The notes below the pieces were generated by a model. The model ran no database searches and was not told the origin of the DNA. It saw only the letters and a program-made list of their open reading frames with translations. Position numbers and translations under genes: made by a program. This document shows positions 23,599 through 32,575 of a DNA stretch of 64,000 bases, one piece after another. The stretch is taken from NCBI RefSeq assembly GCF_000422625.1, contig NZ_AUGK01000012.1:1-64000 (forward strand), in the 5' to 3' direction. The stretch's first letter is position 1, and each line of letters begins with the position of its first letter. This DNA comes from Adlercreutzia mucosicola DSM 19490 (GTDB taxonomy: Bacteria > Actinomycetota > Coriobacteriia > Coriobacteriales > Eggerthellaceae).

Positions 23599-24641
23599 CG
23601 GGCATCCGAAGCCGCGGCTTCCCCTTCCCCGCTGGCGCCCTTGGCAGCGGCCGTGCGGGCCACGGTCTCGGCGATCACGCCGGCCACGTTCGCGCGCACG
23701 GTGGTAGCGGCCACGGCGATGCCGTTGGCGATGGCCACCTCATTGGACGAGCCGTGGCCCACGATGACGGCGCCCTTCACGCCGAGCAGCGGCGTGCCGC
23801 CGTAGGTCTCCGGCGACAGCTTCGCCTTCAGGGCGGACAGGTCGCCCTTCACGAGCAGCGCCCCCAGCTTCGAGGCCAGCGAGCCCATAAGCGCGTCCTT
23901 CACGTACTTGAACAGCGTTTTCGCGGTGCCCTCGATGGTCTTCAGGCAGACATTGCCCGTAAATCCGTCGCAAACCACCACGTCGAAGTCGCCGGCCATA
24001 AGGTTGCCGCCCTCGCAGTTGCCCGCGAACTGGGGCACCGAATCAGCCAGAAGACCGTGGGCCCTCTGGGCGAACTCGTCGCCCTTGGTATCCTCCGAGC
24101 CGATGTTCAAAAGACCCACCCGCGGGTTTTCCACCCCCATGATGGATTCCATGTACACGGCACCCATCTGGGCGAATTGCACCAGGTACTCGGGCTTGCA
24201 GTCGGCGTTGGCCCCCACATCGATGAGCAGGCAGGGGCGCGCGTAGGCTGGCAGCACCTGACCCAGGGCCGGGCGCTTCACGCCCTTCACGCGGCCCACG
24301 ACCAGGGTGGCGGCGGCCAGGCAGGCCCCCGTGGAGCCCGCGGAGAAGAATCCCTGGGCCGTGCCCTCCTTCACCAGGCGGCAGCCCACCACGATGGACG
24401 AGTCCTTCTTGGTGCGCACGGCGTTGGCCGGGTGCTCGGCCATCTCGATGACCTCGGTGGTCGCCTGGGCCCGGGCCCGATCATGGGACGCCGCGAAGGG
24501 CTCCACGGCCTCGGCGGCGCCCACGAGCATCACGTGCAGGTCGGGATCGGCCTGAAGCGCCTGGGAGACGCCGCCCAGCACTACGGCGGGACCGAGATCG
24601 CCCCCCATGACGTCGACGGCGATAGTTACTGATTCAGCCAC
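23595..24641 (-). CDS. plsX: Phosphate acyltransferase PlsX
   Basis: PlsX makes acyl-phosphate from acyl-ACP, the first step of the PlsX/PlsY route to phosphatidic acid; its partner plsY is at 44.2 kb. The 348 residues show VDVMGGDLGPAVVL at the start, AEHPANAVRTKKDSSI, FFSAGSTGACLAAATLVVGR, LIDVGANADCKPEYLVQFA, VGLLNIGSEDTKG and VVCDGFTGNVCLKTIEG, all family marks. ATG 24641 is used. It overlaps rnc by four bases and sits in the classic rpmF-plsX-rnc-smc order. Confidence 0.95.
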   Translation of the reverse strand: MAESVTIAVDVMGGDLGPAVVLGGVSQALQADPDLHVMLVGAAEAVEPFAASHDRARAQATTEVIEMAEHPANAVRTKKDSSIVVGCRLVKEGTAQGFFSAGSTGACLAAATLVVGRVKGVKRPALGQVLPAYARPCLLIDVGANADCKPEYLVQFAQMGAVYMESIMGVENPRVGLLNIGSEDTKGDEFAQRAHGLLADSVPQFAGNCEGGNLMAGDFDVVVCDGFTGNVCLKTIEGTAKTLFKYVKDALMGSLASKLGALLVKGDLSALKAKLSPETYGGTPLLGVKGAVIVGHGSSNEVAIANGIAVAATTVRANVAGVIAETVARTAAAKGASGEGEAAASDAR

Positions 24642-24791
24642 GAATATACTCCTTGCGAAAAGCGGACGATGCGTCCCCGACCCTACCTGCGCGCAGCGTG
24701 GGCACGATCGGAGGCGCGACGGCCTATAGCCAAAAAGCCCCCTGGCAAACCAGGCTCTACCAGCTTGGAATGCGAGGAGGCTTTGCCGACA

Positions 24792-24819
24792 TCACGGAAG
24801 GCACCTGAACCTTCCGTGA
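24792..24819. terminator. Hairpin between rpmF and plsX
   Basis: TCACGGAAGG and CCTTCCGTGA form a perfect 10-bp stem with an 8-base loop, 18 bases after the rpmF stop. No T-run follows, so partial termination or processing is more likely than a full stop. Confidence 0.4.
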
Positions 24820-24836
24820 CCGTCAACACCTGGGGA

Positions 24837-25016
24837 CTACTCCGTCTCGATGACCTCACGGTCGCGATAGTAACCGCAGTTACCGCACACGCGGTGGGGA
24901 AGCTTCACTTCGCCACACTGCGGGCACACGGAACGGGCGGGCATGGAGATCTTGTCGTTGGTGCTGCGACGGGCATGGGTGCGGGCACGGCCCATTTTGC
25001 GCTTAGGTACTGCCAT
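24837..25016 (-). CDS. rpmF: 50S ribosomal protein L32
   Basis: The 59-residue protein was read directly from the minus strand. It begins MAVPKRKMGRARTHARRS, the L32 opening, and keeps a zinc ribbon with CPQC at about 31-34 and CGNC at 44-47. It ends at TAG 24837. L32 sits near the peptidyl-transferase centre of the large subunit. The gene usually follows yceD directly; here a purine permease and a palindromic repeat lie between them. No zinc-free paralogue is in the window. Confidence 0.92.
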   Translation of the reverse strand: MAVPKRKMGRARTHARRSTNDKISMPARSVCPQCGEVKLPHRVCGNCGYYRDREVIETE

Positions 25017-25180
25017 CTCGATTACTCCTTCTATAGCTGGAACGACGGGTGCCGCTCACAACTTCTTCTGTAAACGCACGATCTGGTATGTTATCAAACC
25101 CGTACCCCCGTCGCAAGAGGGAATATATCCCGATTTCGCCAACGGCACGGGTTTTCCAGATTCCCTCTTCATCTCCCTCC

Positions 25181-25310
25181 GGGGGGGGAAGGGGCGGAGA
25201 GCCCCGTGCTCAAACAAGTCCGCGCTTTGGCAAAAAGAGAGGCAAGAACAGTACCCCTCCTTTCCCGGTCTGCGGAATCTGCGCGCAGGGCACGCCGCCC
25301 CTTCCTCCCC
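25181..25310. repeat. Nested palindrome repeat, copy 5 (diverged)
   Basis: The outer arms 25181-25197 and 25294-25310 (GGGGAAGGGGCGG/CCGCCCCTTCCTCCCC) pair. In minus-strand reading the middle keeps GCGCGCAGATTCCGCAG and AGCGCGGACT, close to copy 2. The inner part is longer and pairs poorly. It lies just after the permease stop and fills most of the gap 25017-25327; the rest holds the rpmF promoter region with nothing else recognisable. Confidence 0.6.
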
Positions 25311-25327
25311 TTCCTCTCTGCGAAGCG

Positions 25328-26695
25328 CTACATCACCAAGGTCGCGATGCGCAAAAGGAACAGGGCGGCGGCGATCCACATGACCCAATGAATGTCCTTG
25401 GCGCGGCCCTGGCAGATGCGCACGATCACGAAGGCCAGGATGCCGAACATGATGCCGTTGGCGATGGAGTAGGTAAACGGCATCATGATGATGGCCAGAA
25501 AACCGCCCACGGCGCCGGCGGCATCCTCGGAGAAGTCCATCTTGGTCACCGAGGACATCATGAGCAGGCCCACCCACACGAGCGCCGGCATGGTGGCGAA
25601 GCTGGGGATGGCCAAGAAGATGGGCGAGAACACCAGCGCCATCACGAACAGCAGGCCCGTGGTCAGGGCCGTCAGTCCCGTGCGGCCGCCCGCGGCCACA
25701 CCCGCGCTGCTCTCCACGTAGCTCGTCGTGGTGGAGGTGCCCACGCAGGCGCCCACCACGGTGCCCACGGCGTCGGCCATGAGCGCCTCCTTGGCCCGAG
25801 GCAGGCGGCCCTGCTTGTCCAGCAGGCCGCCCTTGCTGGCCACGCCGATGAGCGTGCCGGCGGTGTCGAACAGATCGACGAATAGGAAGGCGAACACGAT
25901 GACCGCGAAGTCCACCAGGTGGTTCAGGGCGAAGTCGAAGTTGAAGGCGAACAGATAGGGCGCCTGCAGGTTGATGCCCGCGGCCAGGCTGGGAATGAGC
26001 GAGTAGACGCCGGCCTCCGGATCGACCTGGTACCAGCCGAGAAGCTCGGCGCCGATGCCGAGCAGCCAGGTGCCCAGGATGCCCCACAAAATATAGCCGG
26101 GCACGTTGTAGTGGTACATCACGGCCACGGCGACAAGGCCGATGACCGACAGCGCCACCTGGGGCGTTGCAAACGACCCGAGATCGATGAGCGTGGAGGG
26201 GTTGTCCACCACGACCCCGGCATTCGCCAGGCCCACCAGGGCGATGAACAGGCCGATGCCCGCGGCGATGCCCAGCTTCAGGTTCTGCGGCACGTCGTTC
26301 ACGAGGGCCTCGCGGAACTTGCACAGCGTGAGCAGGATGAAGATGACGCCCTCCACGAGCACCGCCGCAAGGGCGATGGTCCAGGGATCCTGGATGCCCT
26401 GCTGGGCCATGGGCACGCAGACCGAGTAGGCGAAGTAGGCGTTGAGGCCCATGCCGCTGGCCAGCGCGATGGGGTAGTTCGCGTAGAAGGCCATGAACAA
26501 GGTGCCAAAGGCCGCGGAGATGGCCGTGGCCGTGAACACGGCGCCCGGCTCCATACCCGAGGCGGACAGGATGGACGGGTTCACCGCCAGGATGTACACC
26601 ATGGCCAGAAACGTGATGGTACCGGCCATGACCTCCGTTTTCACGGTGGTCCCGTGCTCCTTCAGCTTGAAGGTGCGCTCGAAGAACTGTTCCAT
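25328..26695 (-). CDS. NCS2-family purine permease (AzgA/PbuG type)
   Basis: This 455-residue inner-membrane proton symporter is probably for guanine/hypoxanthine or adenine. It has the family's 14-helix pattern, with an opening FFERTFKLKEHGTTVKTEVMAG, YILAVNPSILSASGM, the substrate-site segment ASGMGLNAYFAYSV, the second-repeat FVDLFDTAGTLIGV and GTSTTTSYVESSAGVAAGGRTGL. ATG 26695 is used. A minus-strand TATGAT at 26751-26756 may be its -10 box. No purine riboswitch was seen in the short leader. It interrupts the usual yceD-rpmF pair, which suggests a later insertion or rearrangement. Confidence 0.9.
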   Translation of the reverse strand: MEQFFERTFKLKEHGTTVKTEVMAGTITFLAMVYILAVNPSILSASGMEPGAVFTATAISAAFGTLFMAFYANYPIALASGMGLNAYFAYSVCVPMAQQGIQDPWTIALAAVLVEGVIFILLTLCKFREALVNDVPQNLKLGIAAGIGLFIALVGLANAGVVVDNPSTLIDLGSFATPQVALSVIGLVAVAVMYHYNVPGYILWGILGTWLLGIGAELLGWYQVDPEAGVYSLIPSLAAGINLQAPYLFAFNFDFALNHLVDFAVIVFAFLFVDLFDTAGTLIGVASKGGLLDKQGRLPRAKEALMADAVGTVVGACVGTSTTTSYVESSAGVAAGGRTGLTALTTGLLFVMALVFSPIFLAIPSFATMPALVWVGLLMMSSVTKMDFSEDAAGAVGGFLAIIMMPFTYSIANGIMFGILAFVIVRICQGRAKDIHWVMWIAAALFLLRIATLVM

Positions 26696-26831
26696 GGGCC
26701 TCTCTTTCCGTTGGAGCTCGCTAAGGCGCCGCGGAGGGCGCAGCGTCCATCATAGCCCACCTTGGGCCGGTGCGGCGCGACATTGCCAAGTGAAAGGGAA
26801 ATGAAATCACCGATCGCAGAACAGGCGCGCC

Positions 26832-27383
26832 CTAGACCCCGAAGTCGAAGTCCTTCAACGCCGCAAAGGGGCCGCCCGCCGCCGCGCCGCCGTCCGACGC
26901 GCAGGCGCAGGGGCCCTCGTTCAGGTTCGCGCCGCATTGGGGGCACAGGCCCTGGCACGCGTCGTCGCACAGAGGCACCAGGGGCAGCTCCAGCAGCAGG
27001 GCGCTCACGATAAGGGGCACCATGTCGATGACGTGGTTGTCGGGCAGGCGGGAGAACTCGTCGCCCTCCAGATCATCGGGGGTGACCGCATCGGCGCCGC
27101 CGATGATGAAGTAGCCCTCGATGTCGCCCTCCAGGTCGTAGGTCACCTCCTCCAGGCAGCGGGCGCAGCCGCAGGCGGCACGGGCCCGGGCCGTGCCCAT
27201 CACCAACAGGGCGTCGCCGGTATTCGTGATGTCCACCGACCAGGCCACGGGTGCGGCGAAGCGGTAGGTGTCGGGGCCGGCCGCCAGCTCGCCCAAGACG
27301 GTCTCTCCCTCGAAGCGACGGCTCTCGGCGGTCTCGAAGAGCTCTTCGGGAACGTGGATCAGGTTCGGGTCGTTCTTGACCAT
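26832..27383 (-). CDS. yceD: YceD/DUF177 family protein
   Basis: This 183-residue protein is usually co-transcribed with rpmF and linked to 23S rRNA/ribosome assembly. Family marks are ARAACGCARCLEEV in the middle and the C-terminal LVPLCDDACQGLCPQCGANLN zinc-like motif with four Cys. ATG 27383 follows GAGGAAGATTGCC. The partner rpmF is 1.8 kb downstream, behind the permease. A strong terminator at 27401-27432 separates it from the coiled-coil gene upstream, so it must have its own promoter, which I could not locate. Confidence 0.85.
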   Translation of the reverse strand: MVKNDPNLIHVPEELFETAESRRFEGETVLGELAAGPDTYRFAAPVAWSVDITNTGDALLVMGTARARAACGCARCLEEVTYDLEGDIEGYFIIGGADAVTPDDLEGDEFSRLPDNHVIDMVPLIVSALLLELPLVPLCDDACQGLCPQCGANLNEGPCACASDGGAAAGGPFAALKDFDFGV

Positions 27384-27400
27384 GGCAATCTTCCTCTCAA

Positions 27401-27432
27401 ATAAAAAGGCGCGCCTCTTAATGGGGCGCGCC
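27401..27432 (-). terminator. Terminator of the coiled-coil protein gene
   Basis: GGCGCGCC twice as an inverted repeat (27408-27415 and 27425-27432) with a 9-base loop, then TTTTTATTT on the minus strand. It lies about 25 bases after the stop at 27456. Confidence 0.9.
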
Positions 27433-27455
27433 GACAGGTTGGTTGTTGCGCGGGC

Positions 27456-27926
27456 CTAGCGCACGTTGATGGACGTGGCGTTCAGGCGGTCGCGGCAGCG
27501 GCGCGTGTTGTTCAGCAGCGTGTCGAGGCTCTGCTCGATGTGGCCGAACACCTCGTCGGCGTAGTCTTCCGCGCCGGCGCGAGTCTGGCGCTCCAGCTCG
27601 CGGGCGTCGGCCAGGATGGTATCGGCCTGCTGCTGGGAGATGCGCACGATCTCCTGCTCGCTGGCGATGGTGATGGCCTGGCTGCGGGCATCCTCGATCA
27701 TGCGGTTGGCCTCCACCTCGGCGTCGTCCAGAAGGCTCTGGCGCTCGCGCACGATCTGGCGGGCCTGGGAGAACTCAGCGGGGAACAGGTCGCGAATCTC
27801 GTCCATGATGTCGAAGGCAGCGGCGATATCCACCTGGCGCAGGTTGCTCTTGCCGAAGACGGGCTTCGAGTCCTCGAGCAGGATCGAGAGCTCTTCGAGC
27901 AGCCCCAACACTCCGGTTTCGTCCAT
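27456..27926 (-). CDS. Coiled-coil protein of DivIVA/ATP-synthase-b-like composition
   Basis: The 156 residues are mostly alpha-helical with heptads from about 55 to 125 (QARQIVRERQSLLDDAEVEA, RMIEDARSQAITIASEQEIV). There is no signal peptide or membrane segment. The pattern (EVEANRMIEDAR) recalls DivIVA-like or V-type ATPase stalk proteins, but no domain can be named. ATG 27926 follows GGAAGGAAC. It has its own promoter (28008-28035) and terminator, so it is a one-gene unit. In this conserved cluster the position between rsmD and yceD often holds coaD or a similar gene; coaD is absent here. Confidence 0.65.
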   Translation of the reverse strand: MDETGVLGLLEELSILLEDSKPVFGKSNLRQVDIAAAFDIMDEIRDLFPAEFSQARQIVRERQSLLDDAEVEANRMIEDARSQAITIASEQEIVRISQQQADTILADARELERQTRAGAEDYADEVFGHIEQSLDTLLNNTRRCRDRLNATSINVR

Positions 27927-28007
27927 TGATGTTCCTTCCTGACTATCGCGCTGCGCTGATTGACTCCGCAAGCCTCAGCACGCAATGCATCCATGATGAG
28001 CTTTACT

Positions 28008-28035
28008 ATTCTACCATGATGGAGAAGCTATGTAA
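28008..28035 (-). promoter_or_regulatory. Promoter of the coiled-coil protein gene
   Basis: Minus strand: TTACAT, 16 bases, TAGAAT. It starts a leader of about 75 bases before the ATG at 27926. Near-repeats CCATGATG lie on both sides of the -10. Confidence 0.55.
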
Positions 28036-28043
28036 TACGACGG

Positions 28044-28697
28044 TTACCCCATGCACAAACGCTCCATGATGACCGGGAAGCACTCCTGCGCCCCTCCCTC
28101 GGCGGCGGACGCCTCGGGCTCGGCCGCCCGCGCCAACAGGTCGATCACCGTGTCGCCGAAGGCGCGCCGCGATGCGAGGGCCCACCCGTCGGCCGCGGCC
28201 CGGGCGTCCACAGCGTCGTTGTCGGCACCGTCGTGCTCGTAACTGATGATCACGTCGGCGGCCAGAGAACCGGCCCTATCGAGGCGCCCGATGAGATCGA
28301 AGACCTCGGTCGCCCCCAGGGCGTAGGGCGGATCGAGGAACACCAGATCGAAGGGGGCGCCCCCGGCCGCCGGGGGCCGCTTCACCACATCGGTGCGCAT
28401 AAGGCGCGCCCGATCGGAGGAAAGCCCCAATGTGCGCAGGTTGCGCTCGATGGCACCGACGGCCTCGCGGTCGCGCTCGCAGAGCACCGCGCGGTCCGCC
28501 CCGCGCGAGAGCGCCTCCAGCGCCAGCGCCCCCGACCCGGCGAAAGCGTCCAGCACCACGGCTCCCGCAAAGCCGCCGCGGGCCGAGTGCAGGGCGCTCA
28601 TGAGCGACTCGCGCACCCGATCGGTCGTGGGCCGAGTGCCCTGGCCCTTGGGGGCGTCCAAACGGCGCCCGCGGTATTCTCCCGCAATGATGCGCAT
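28044..28697 (-). CDS. rsmD: 16S rRNA (guanine-966-N2)-methyltransferase
   Basis: This 217-residue SAM-dependent methyltransferase modifies G966 of 16S rRNA. Motifs: MRIIAGEYRGRRLDAPKG at the start, TRPTTDRVRESLMSAL, the SAM-binding VLDAFAGSGALALEALSRGA and the catalytic FLDPPYALG. The start ATG 28697 is two bases from the recG stop, so the two genes are coupled. A C-terminal extension of about 25 residues (ARAAEPEASAAEGG and on) exceeds the family norm and looks disordered. Confidence 0.93.
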   Translation of the reverse strand: MRIIAGEYRGRRLDAPKGQGTRPTTDRVRESLMSALHSARGGFAGAVVLDAFAGSGALALEALSRGADRAVLCERDREAVGAIERNLRTLGLSSDRARLMRTDVVKRPPAAGGAPFDLVFLDPPYALGATEVFDLIGRLDRAGSLAADVIISYEHDGADNDAVDARAAADGWALASRRAFGDTVIDLLARAAEPEASAAEGGAQECFPVIMERLCMG

Positions 28698-28699
28698 GG

Positions 28700-30883
28700 C
28701 TAACCTCCTACGATTCCCTCGCCGGCGAAGGCGAGGCGCACTTCGCGGGCCATGGCCCGATGATCGGGCTCTTGCAGAAGCGGGTCCACGTCCAGCAGCG
28801 CCTGGGCGTCGCCGTGGGCGGCCTCGATGACCGCCCCGTCCCGCATGATGTTCACCAATTTCAATCCGCTCGCCCCGTGCTGGCGGTTGCCGAGGATGTC
28901 GCCCTCGCGGCGCAGCGACAGGTCGAAGGCAGCCAGCTCGAAGCCGTCGTCGGTGGTCTCCATGGCCGCCAGGCGCGCCAGGGACTCCTCGCGGTGCGAC
29001 GCCGACACCAAATACACCTCGGCTGCCTTCGTGCCGCGGCCCACGCGGCCCCGCAGCTGGTGCAGCTGGGCCAGGCCGAAGCGGTCGGCGTCCTGCACGA
29101 TCATCACCGTGGCGTTGGGCACGTCCACGCCCACCTCGATGACCGTGGTGGCCACGAGCACCTGGGCCTCGCCCGTGCTGAAGCGTTCCATCACGGCGCG
29201 CTTGGCCTCGGTGCCCATGCCGCCGTGCAACAGCTCCACGGTGTAATCGGCGAAGGTGGTGGAGCGCAATATCTCCGCTTCCTTGGTGGCGGCGGTCACG
29301 TCGTCGTCGAAGTCGTCCGCGTCCTCGATGGCCACGGCGGGATGGTACTCCTCCCCCGCCGCGTCGGCCGCGCCGGCCCTGCCCGCGGCCTTGGCGTCGC
29401 GCTCCTCGGCGCCCTTGCCCACGAGCGGGCAGACCACGTACACCTGCTCGCCGCGGGCCAGGGCCGCCCGCGCGCCGTCGAAGGCCTCGCCCTGGCGCTC
29501 CTTGGGCAGCACGCGCGTGGTGCGCGGCACGGCGTCGTGGGGGCGGTGCTTGATGTAGGACAGCGTGAGGTTCCCGTACAGGGCCAGGGCCAGGGTGCGG
29601 GGAATGGGCGTGGCCGTGAGGTAGAGCGCGTCGGGGGCCTCGCCTTTGGCCAGCAGCTTGGCGCGCTGGTCCACGCCGAAGCGCTGCTGCTCGTCTATGA
29701 TGGCTAGCGACAGCCGCGCCGGGCGCACGTCGTCGGAGAGCAGGGCATGGGTGCCGATGAGCACGTCGATATCCCCGGCGGCGAAGGCCTCGGTGATCTG
29801 GGCGCGCTCGGCAGCGGCCGTAGATCCGGTCAGCAGGGCGCTGCGCACCCCGGCGGCCTCCAAGAGGGACCCCAGGCCCTCGGCGTGCTGACGGGCCAAC
29901 ACCTCGGTGGGGGCCAAAAGCAGGGCCTGGCAACCGCTGTCGGCGGCAGCGGCCAGGGCGAAGCCGGCCACGACGGTCTTGCCCGTGCCCACATCCCCGA
30001 GCAGCATGTGGTTCATCACCGCGGGGGCCGCCATGGCCTCCAAGATGTCATCGCGGGCCCGCTCCTGCTCGCCGGTGAGCGCGAAGGGCAGCGCCCCGGC
30101 GAAGGCGCCCACGCGCTCGCCATCGGTCACGTGCTCGCACGGGGCCGCGCCGGCGGCACGCTCGGCCCCCTCCTGCATGAGGAACAGCTCCAGGTACAGC
30201 AGCTCCTCGTAGACGAGCCGGCGCCGTGCCTCGGCCGCCTCGGCCATGGTAGTGGGAAAGTGGATGGCGCGCAGGGCGGCGCTGCGGCTCATCAGGCGGT
30301 AGCGCAGGCGCAGCCCCAAGGGCAGCGGGTCGAAGGCGCCCTCCACCTCTTCCAAGCCGTTGGCCACGATGCGGCGCACCCAAGCGGCCGTCAGCTTCTC
30401 GGTGGCCGGGTGCACCGGCACCACCGAGCCGGCCAGGGCCGGCCCCTCCCCTTCCCCGATCACCTCGATGAAGGGGTTGGTCATGCGCTTGTAGCCGTAG
30501 TCGAAGGTCACCTTGCCCGACACTGCCACGCCGTCCCCCGCCTTGATCTGATCCATGAGCCAGGGCTGGCGAAAGGCCGTCACCATGAGGATGCCCGTCT
30601 CGTCCACCAGAGCGATCTCCACGAGCTTCAGGTTGTAGCGGGGCTTCTTCAGCTTGATCTCGTGCACCGTGCCGCGGATGGTGCACATCTCGCCGATACG
30701 GGCCGTGGCGCAGGTCTCCACCTGCGACAGGTCGATGTAGGAGCGCGGGAAGTGGGTCACCAAATCGCGCACCGTGCGCACGCCGAGCTTCTCGAGGGCC
30801 CGCGCGCGGGCGGGACTAACCAAACGGACCCGTGAAACGGGTCCGTCCAATGCCAAAGTTGCCTTTTCGCGATCGATGGCCAC
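28700..30883 (-). CDS. recG: ATP-dependent DNA helicase RecG
   Basis: RecG remodels stalled replication forks and Holliday junctions. The 727 residues have an N-terminal wedge/OB domain (about 20-200), helicase motifs GDVGTGKT (Walker A), LLLAPTEVLARQHAE, DEQQRFGV (DExx type), YLTATPIPRTLAL, and ATTVIEVGVDVPNAT with QLRGRVGRG. GTG 30883 overlaps the last base of the DAK gene's stop. A 10-bp hairpin (ACGGACCCGT/ACGGGTCCGT, 30826-30848) lies in codons 12-20. There is no obvious ribosome site for the GTG, which suggests translational coupling to the DAK gene. Confidence 0.95.
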   Translation of the reverse strand: MAIDREKATLALDGPVSRVRLVSPARARALEKLGVRTVRDLVTHFPRSYIDLSQVETCATARIGEMCTIRGTVHEIKLKKPRYNLKLVEIALVDETGILMVTAFRQPWLMDQIKAGDGVAVSGKVTFDYGYKRMTNPFIEVIGEGEGPALAGSVVPVHPATEKLTAAWVRRIVANGLEEVEGAFDPLPLGLRLRYRLMSRSAALRAIHFPTTMAEAAEARRRLVYEELLYLELFLMQEGAERAAGAAPCEHVTDGERVGAFAGALPFALTGEQERARDDILEAMAAPAVMNHMLLGDVGTGKTVVAGFALAAAADSGCQALLLAPTEVLARQHAEGLGSLLEAAGVRSALLTGSTAAAERAQITEAFAAGDIDVLIGTHALLSDDVRPARLSLAIIDEQQRFGVDQRAKLLAKGEAPDALYLTATPIPRTLALALYGNLTLSYIKHRPHDAVPRTTRVLPKERQGEAFDGARAALARGEQVYVVCPLVGKGAEERDAKAAGRAGAADAAGEEYHPAVAIEDADDFDDDVTAATKEAEILRSTTFADYTVELLHGGMGTEAKRAVMERFSTGEAQVLVATTVIEVGVDVPNATVMIVQDADRFGLAQLHQLRGRVGRGTKAAEVYLVSASHREESLARLAAMETTDDGFELAAFDLSLRREGDILGNRQHGASGLKLVNIMRDGAVIEAAHGDAQALLDVDPLLQEPDHRAMAREVRLAFAGEGIVGG

Positions 30884-32514
30884 TACTCGACCGAGAAAAT
30901 GATCGGGTAGAGCGGCTGCTCGCCGCGCTGGGCGTCCACCTCCAGGTCCTCGAAGGCCTCCTCCACCGACGCGACCAGGGCCTCCAAGTCATCATCGGAA
31001 TAGCCCTCGCCGGCCAGGATGGTGCAGGTATCGGCCTCATCGGCCTCCATCTTTTCCAGCAGCGTGAGCACTGCGCCCTCGATGGTGGCATCCACCGCCT
31101 CGATGGAGCCGTCGGCGATGCCGATGACGTCGCCTTCGGCAATGGGGTTGCCCGCGGCGTCCTTGGAATCGCGGGTGGCCCAGGTGACCTCGCCGGTCTT
31201 CACCGCGCGGGCCGCCTCGGTCATCTCCTCCACGTTGGTCTGAAGAGACGCGTCCTCATCGATGCAGAACAGGGCCGAAAACGCCTGGGGCACCGATTTG
31301 GTGGGCACCACGGCGCACGGAGTCTCGGACAGCTCGGCGGCGGAATTGGCGGCCATGATGATGTTCGAGTTGTTCGGCAGGATGATGACGGCATCGGCGT
31401 TCACCGAGCCGACGGCATCCAGCAAATCCTTCGTGGAGGGGTTCATGGTCTGGCCGCCGGAGACGACCACATCCACCCCGAGGCTCTTCAGGATGGCGGC
31501 GTTGCCCTCGCCCGCGGCCACGGCCACAAAGCCCAGGGGCTTGCGCTCGGCCGCTTCCTCGGCGGCCAGCTTCTCGGTGCGCTCGGCGGACTGGATCTGC
31601 ATGTTGTGGATGAACACCTCGGACACCTGGCCGTGATCGAGGAAGTAGGCCAGCACCTTGTCGGGGTGGTCGGAGTGCACGTGCACCTTGAACTTCGGCA
31701 CCTCGCCCACGCACAGCTCGCAGTCGCCCATGGTGGACAGGAAGTTCAGCGCCTCCTCGCGGTCGAGGCTGTCGGAATCCACGAGGAACTCGTTGCAGTA
31801 GCGGAACTGGGAGCCCTCCCAGTCGTTCACCTGCTCGATCTCCACCTTCGGGTGCGCCCCGCGGGCGAAGGACAGCTCATCGACCATGGTGCCCGCCCGC
31901 CCCAGCAGGGCAGCGGTGAAGGCGTCGAAGATGATGGCGAGGCCGAAGCCGCCGGCATCCACCACGCCGTGCTCCTTCAGCACCGGCAGAAGGTCGGGGG
32001 TGCGCTGCACCGAGGCGTAGGCCTCAGCCACGATGGCGTCCAGGGCCTCGGGCGTGTCCAGCCCGGCCTCGGCGGCGTTCTTCGCCGCGGCGGCCGCGTC
32101 GCGCAGCACCGTGAGGATAGTGCCCTCCACCGGCTTGCGCACGGCCTGGAAGGCCACCTCCACGGCCTTGGCGAAGGCGGCGGTCACCGATTCGGTGTCG
32201 AAGGTGTCGAAGGGCTGGCTGCCCTCGCACAGACCGCGCAGGATCTGGGAGGTGATGACGCCGGAATTGCCGCGGGCGCCCATGAGCGCACCGGTGGTGA
32301 CGGCCTTGCGCACCTCGGCGGCCGTGGCCCCGATGGGCAGACCGGCCACGTTGCCCACCACACTCTGGATGGTAAGCGACATATTGGTGCCGGTGTCGCC
32401 GTCGGGCACGGGGAACACGTTGAGGCGGTTGACCTCCTCTTTGCGCTCGTCGAGGGACTTGGCGGCGGCAGCCACGGCGTTCAAGATGTTGTTGGAAGAA
32501 TAGGTAGTAGACAT
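30883..32514 (-). CDS. DAK2/DegV-domain fatty-acid kinase-like protein (FakA/YloV)
   Basis: The 543-residue protein resembles FakA, which phosphorylates fatty acids bound to FakB. N-terminal DAK2-type ATP site: LNVFPVPDGDTGTNM (Asp ligands for Mg) and GARGNSGVITSQILRG. Middle: VVDAGGFGLAIIFDAFTAAL. The C-terminal half has the DegV-like FVAVAAGEGNAAILKSLGVD with GGQTMNPSTKDLLDAV and ILPNNSNIIMAA. The start MSTTYSSNN is preferred over a TTG 21 bases upstream, because AAGGAG sits between the two. It lies between asp23 and recG as in many Gram-positives. No fakB gene is in the window. Confidence 0.88.
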   Translation of the reverse strand: MSTTYSSNNILNAVAAAAKSLDERKEEVNRLNVFPVPDGDTGTNMSLTIQSVVGNVAGLPIGATAAEVRKAVTTGALMGARGNSGVITSQILRGLCEGSQPFDTFDTESVTAAFAKAVEVAFQAVRKPVEGTILTVLRDAAAAAKNAAEAGLDTPEALDAIVAEAYASVQRTPDLLPVLKEHGVVDAGGFGLAIIFDAFTAALLGRAGTMVDELSFARGAHPKVEIEQVNDWEGSQFRYCNEFLVDSDSLDREEALNFLSTMGDCELCVGEVPKFKVHVHSDHPDKVLAYFLDHGQVSEVFIHNMQIQSAERTEKLAAEEAAERKPLGFVAVAAGEGNAAILKSLGVDVVVSGGQTMNPSTKDLLDAVGSVNADAVIILPNNSNIIMAANSAAELSETPCAVVPTKSVPQAFSALFCIDEDASLQTNVEEMTEAARAVKTGEVTWATRDSKDAAGNPIAEGDVIGIADGSIEAVDATIEGAVLTLLEKMEADEADTCTILAGEGYSDDDLEALVASVEEAFEDLEVDAQRGEQPLYPIIFSVE

Positions 32515-32575
32515 GAGGGATTGTTTCTCCTTCAAGGGCGCGGGGAGAATCCGCCGGCGCCCGACTCACGGGAGC

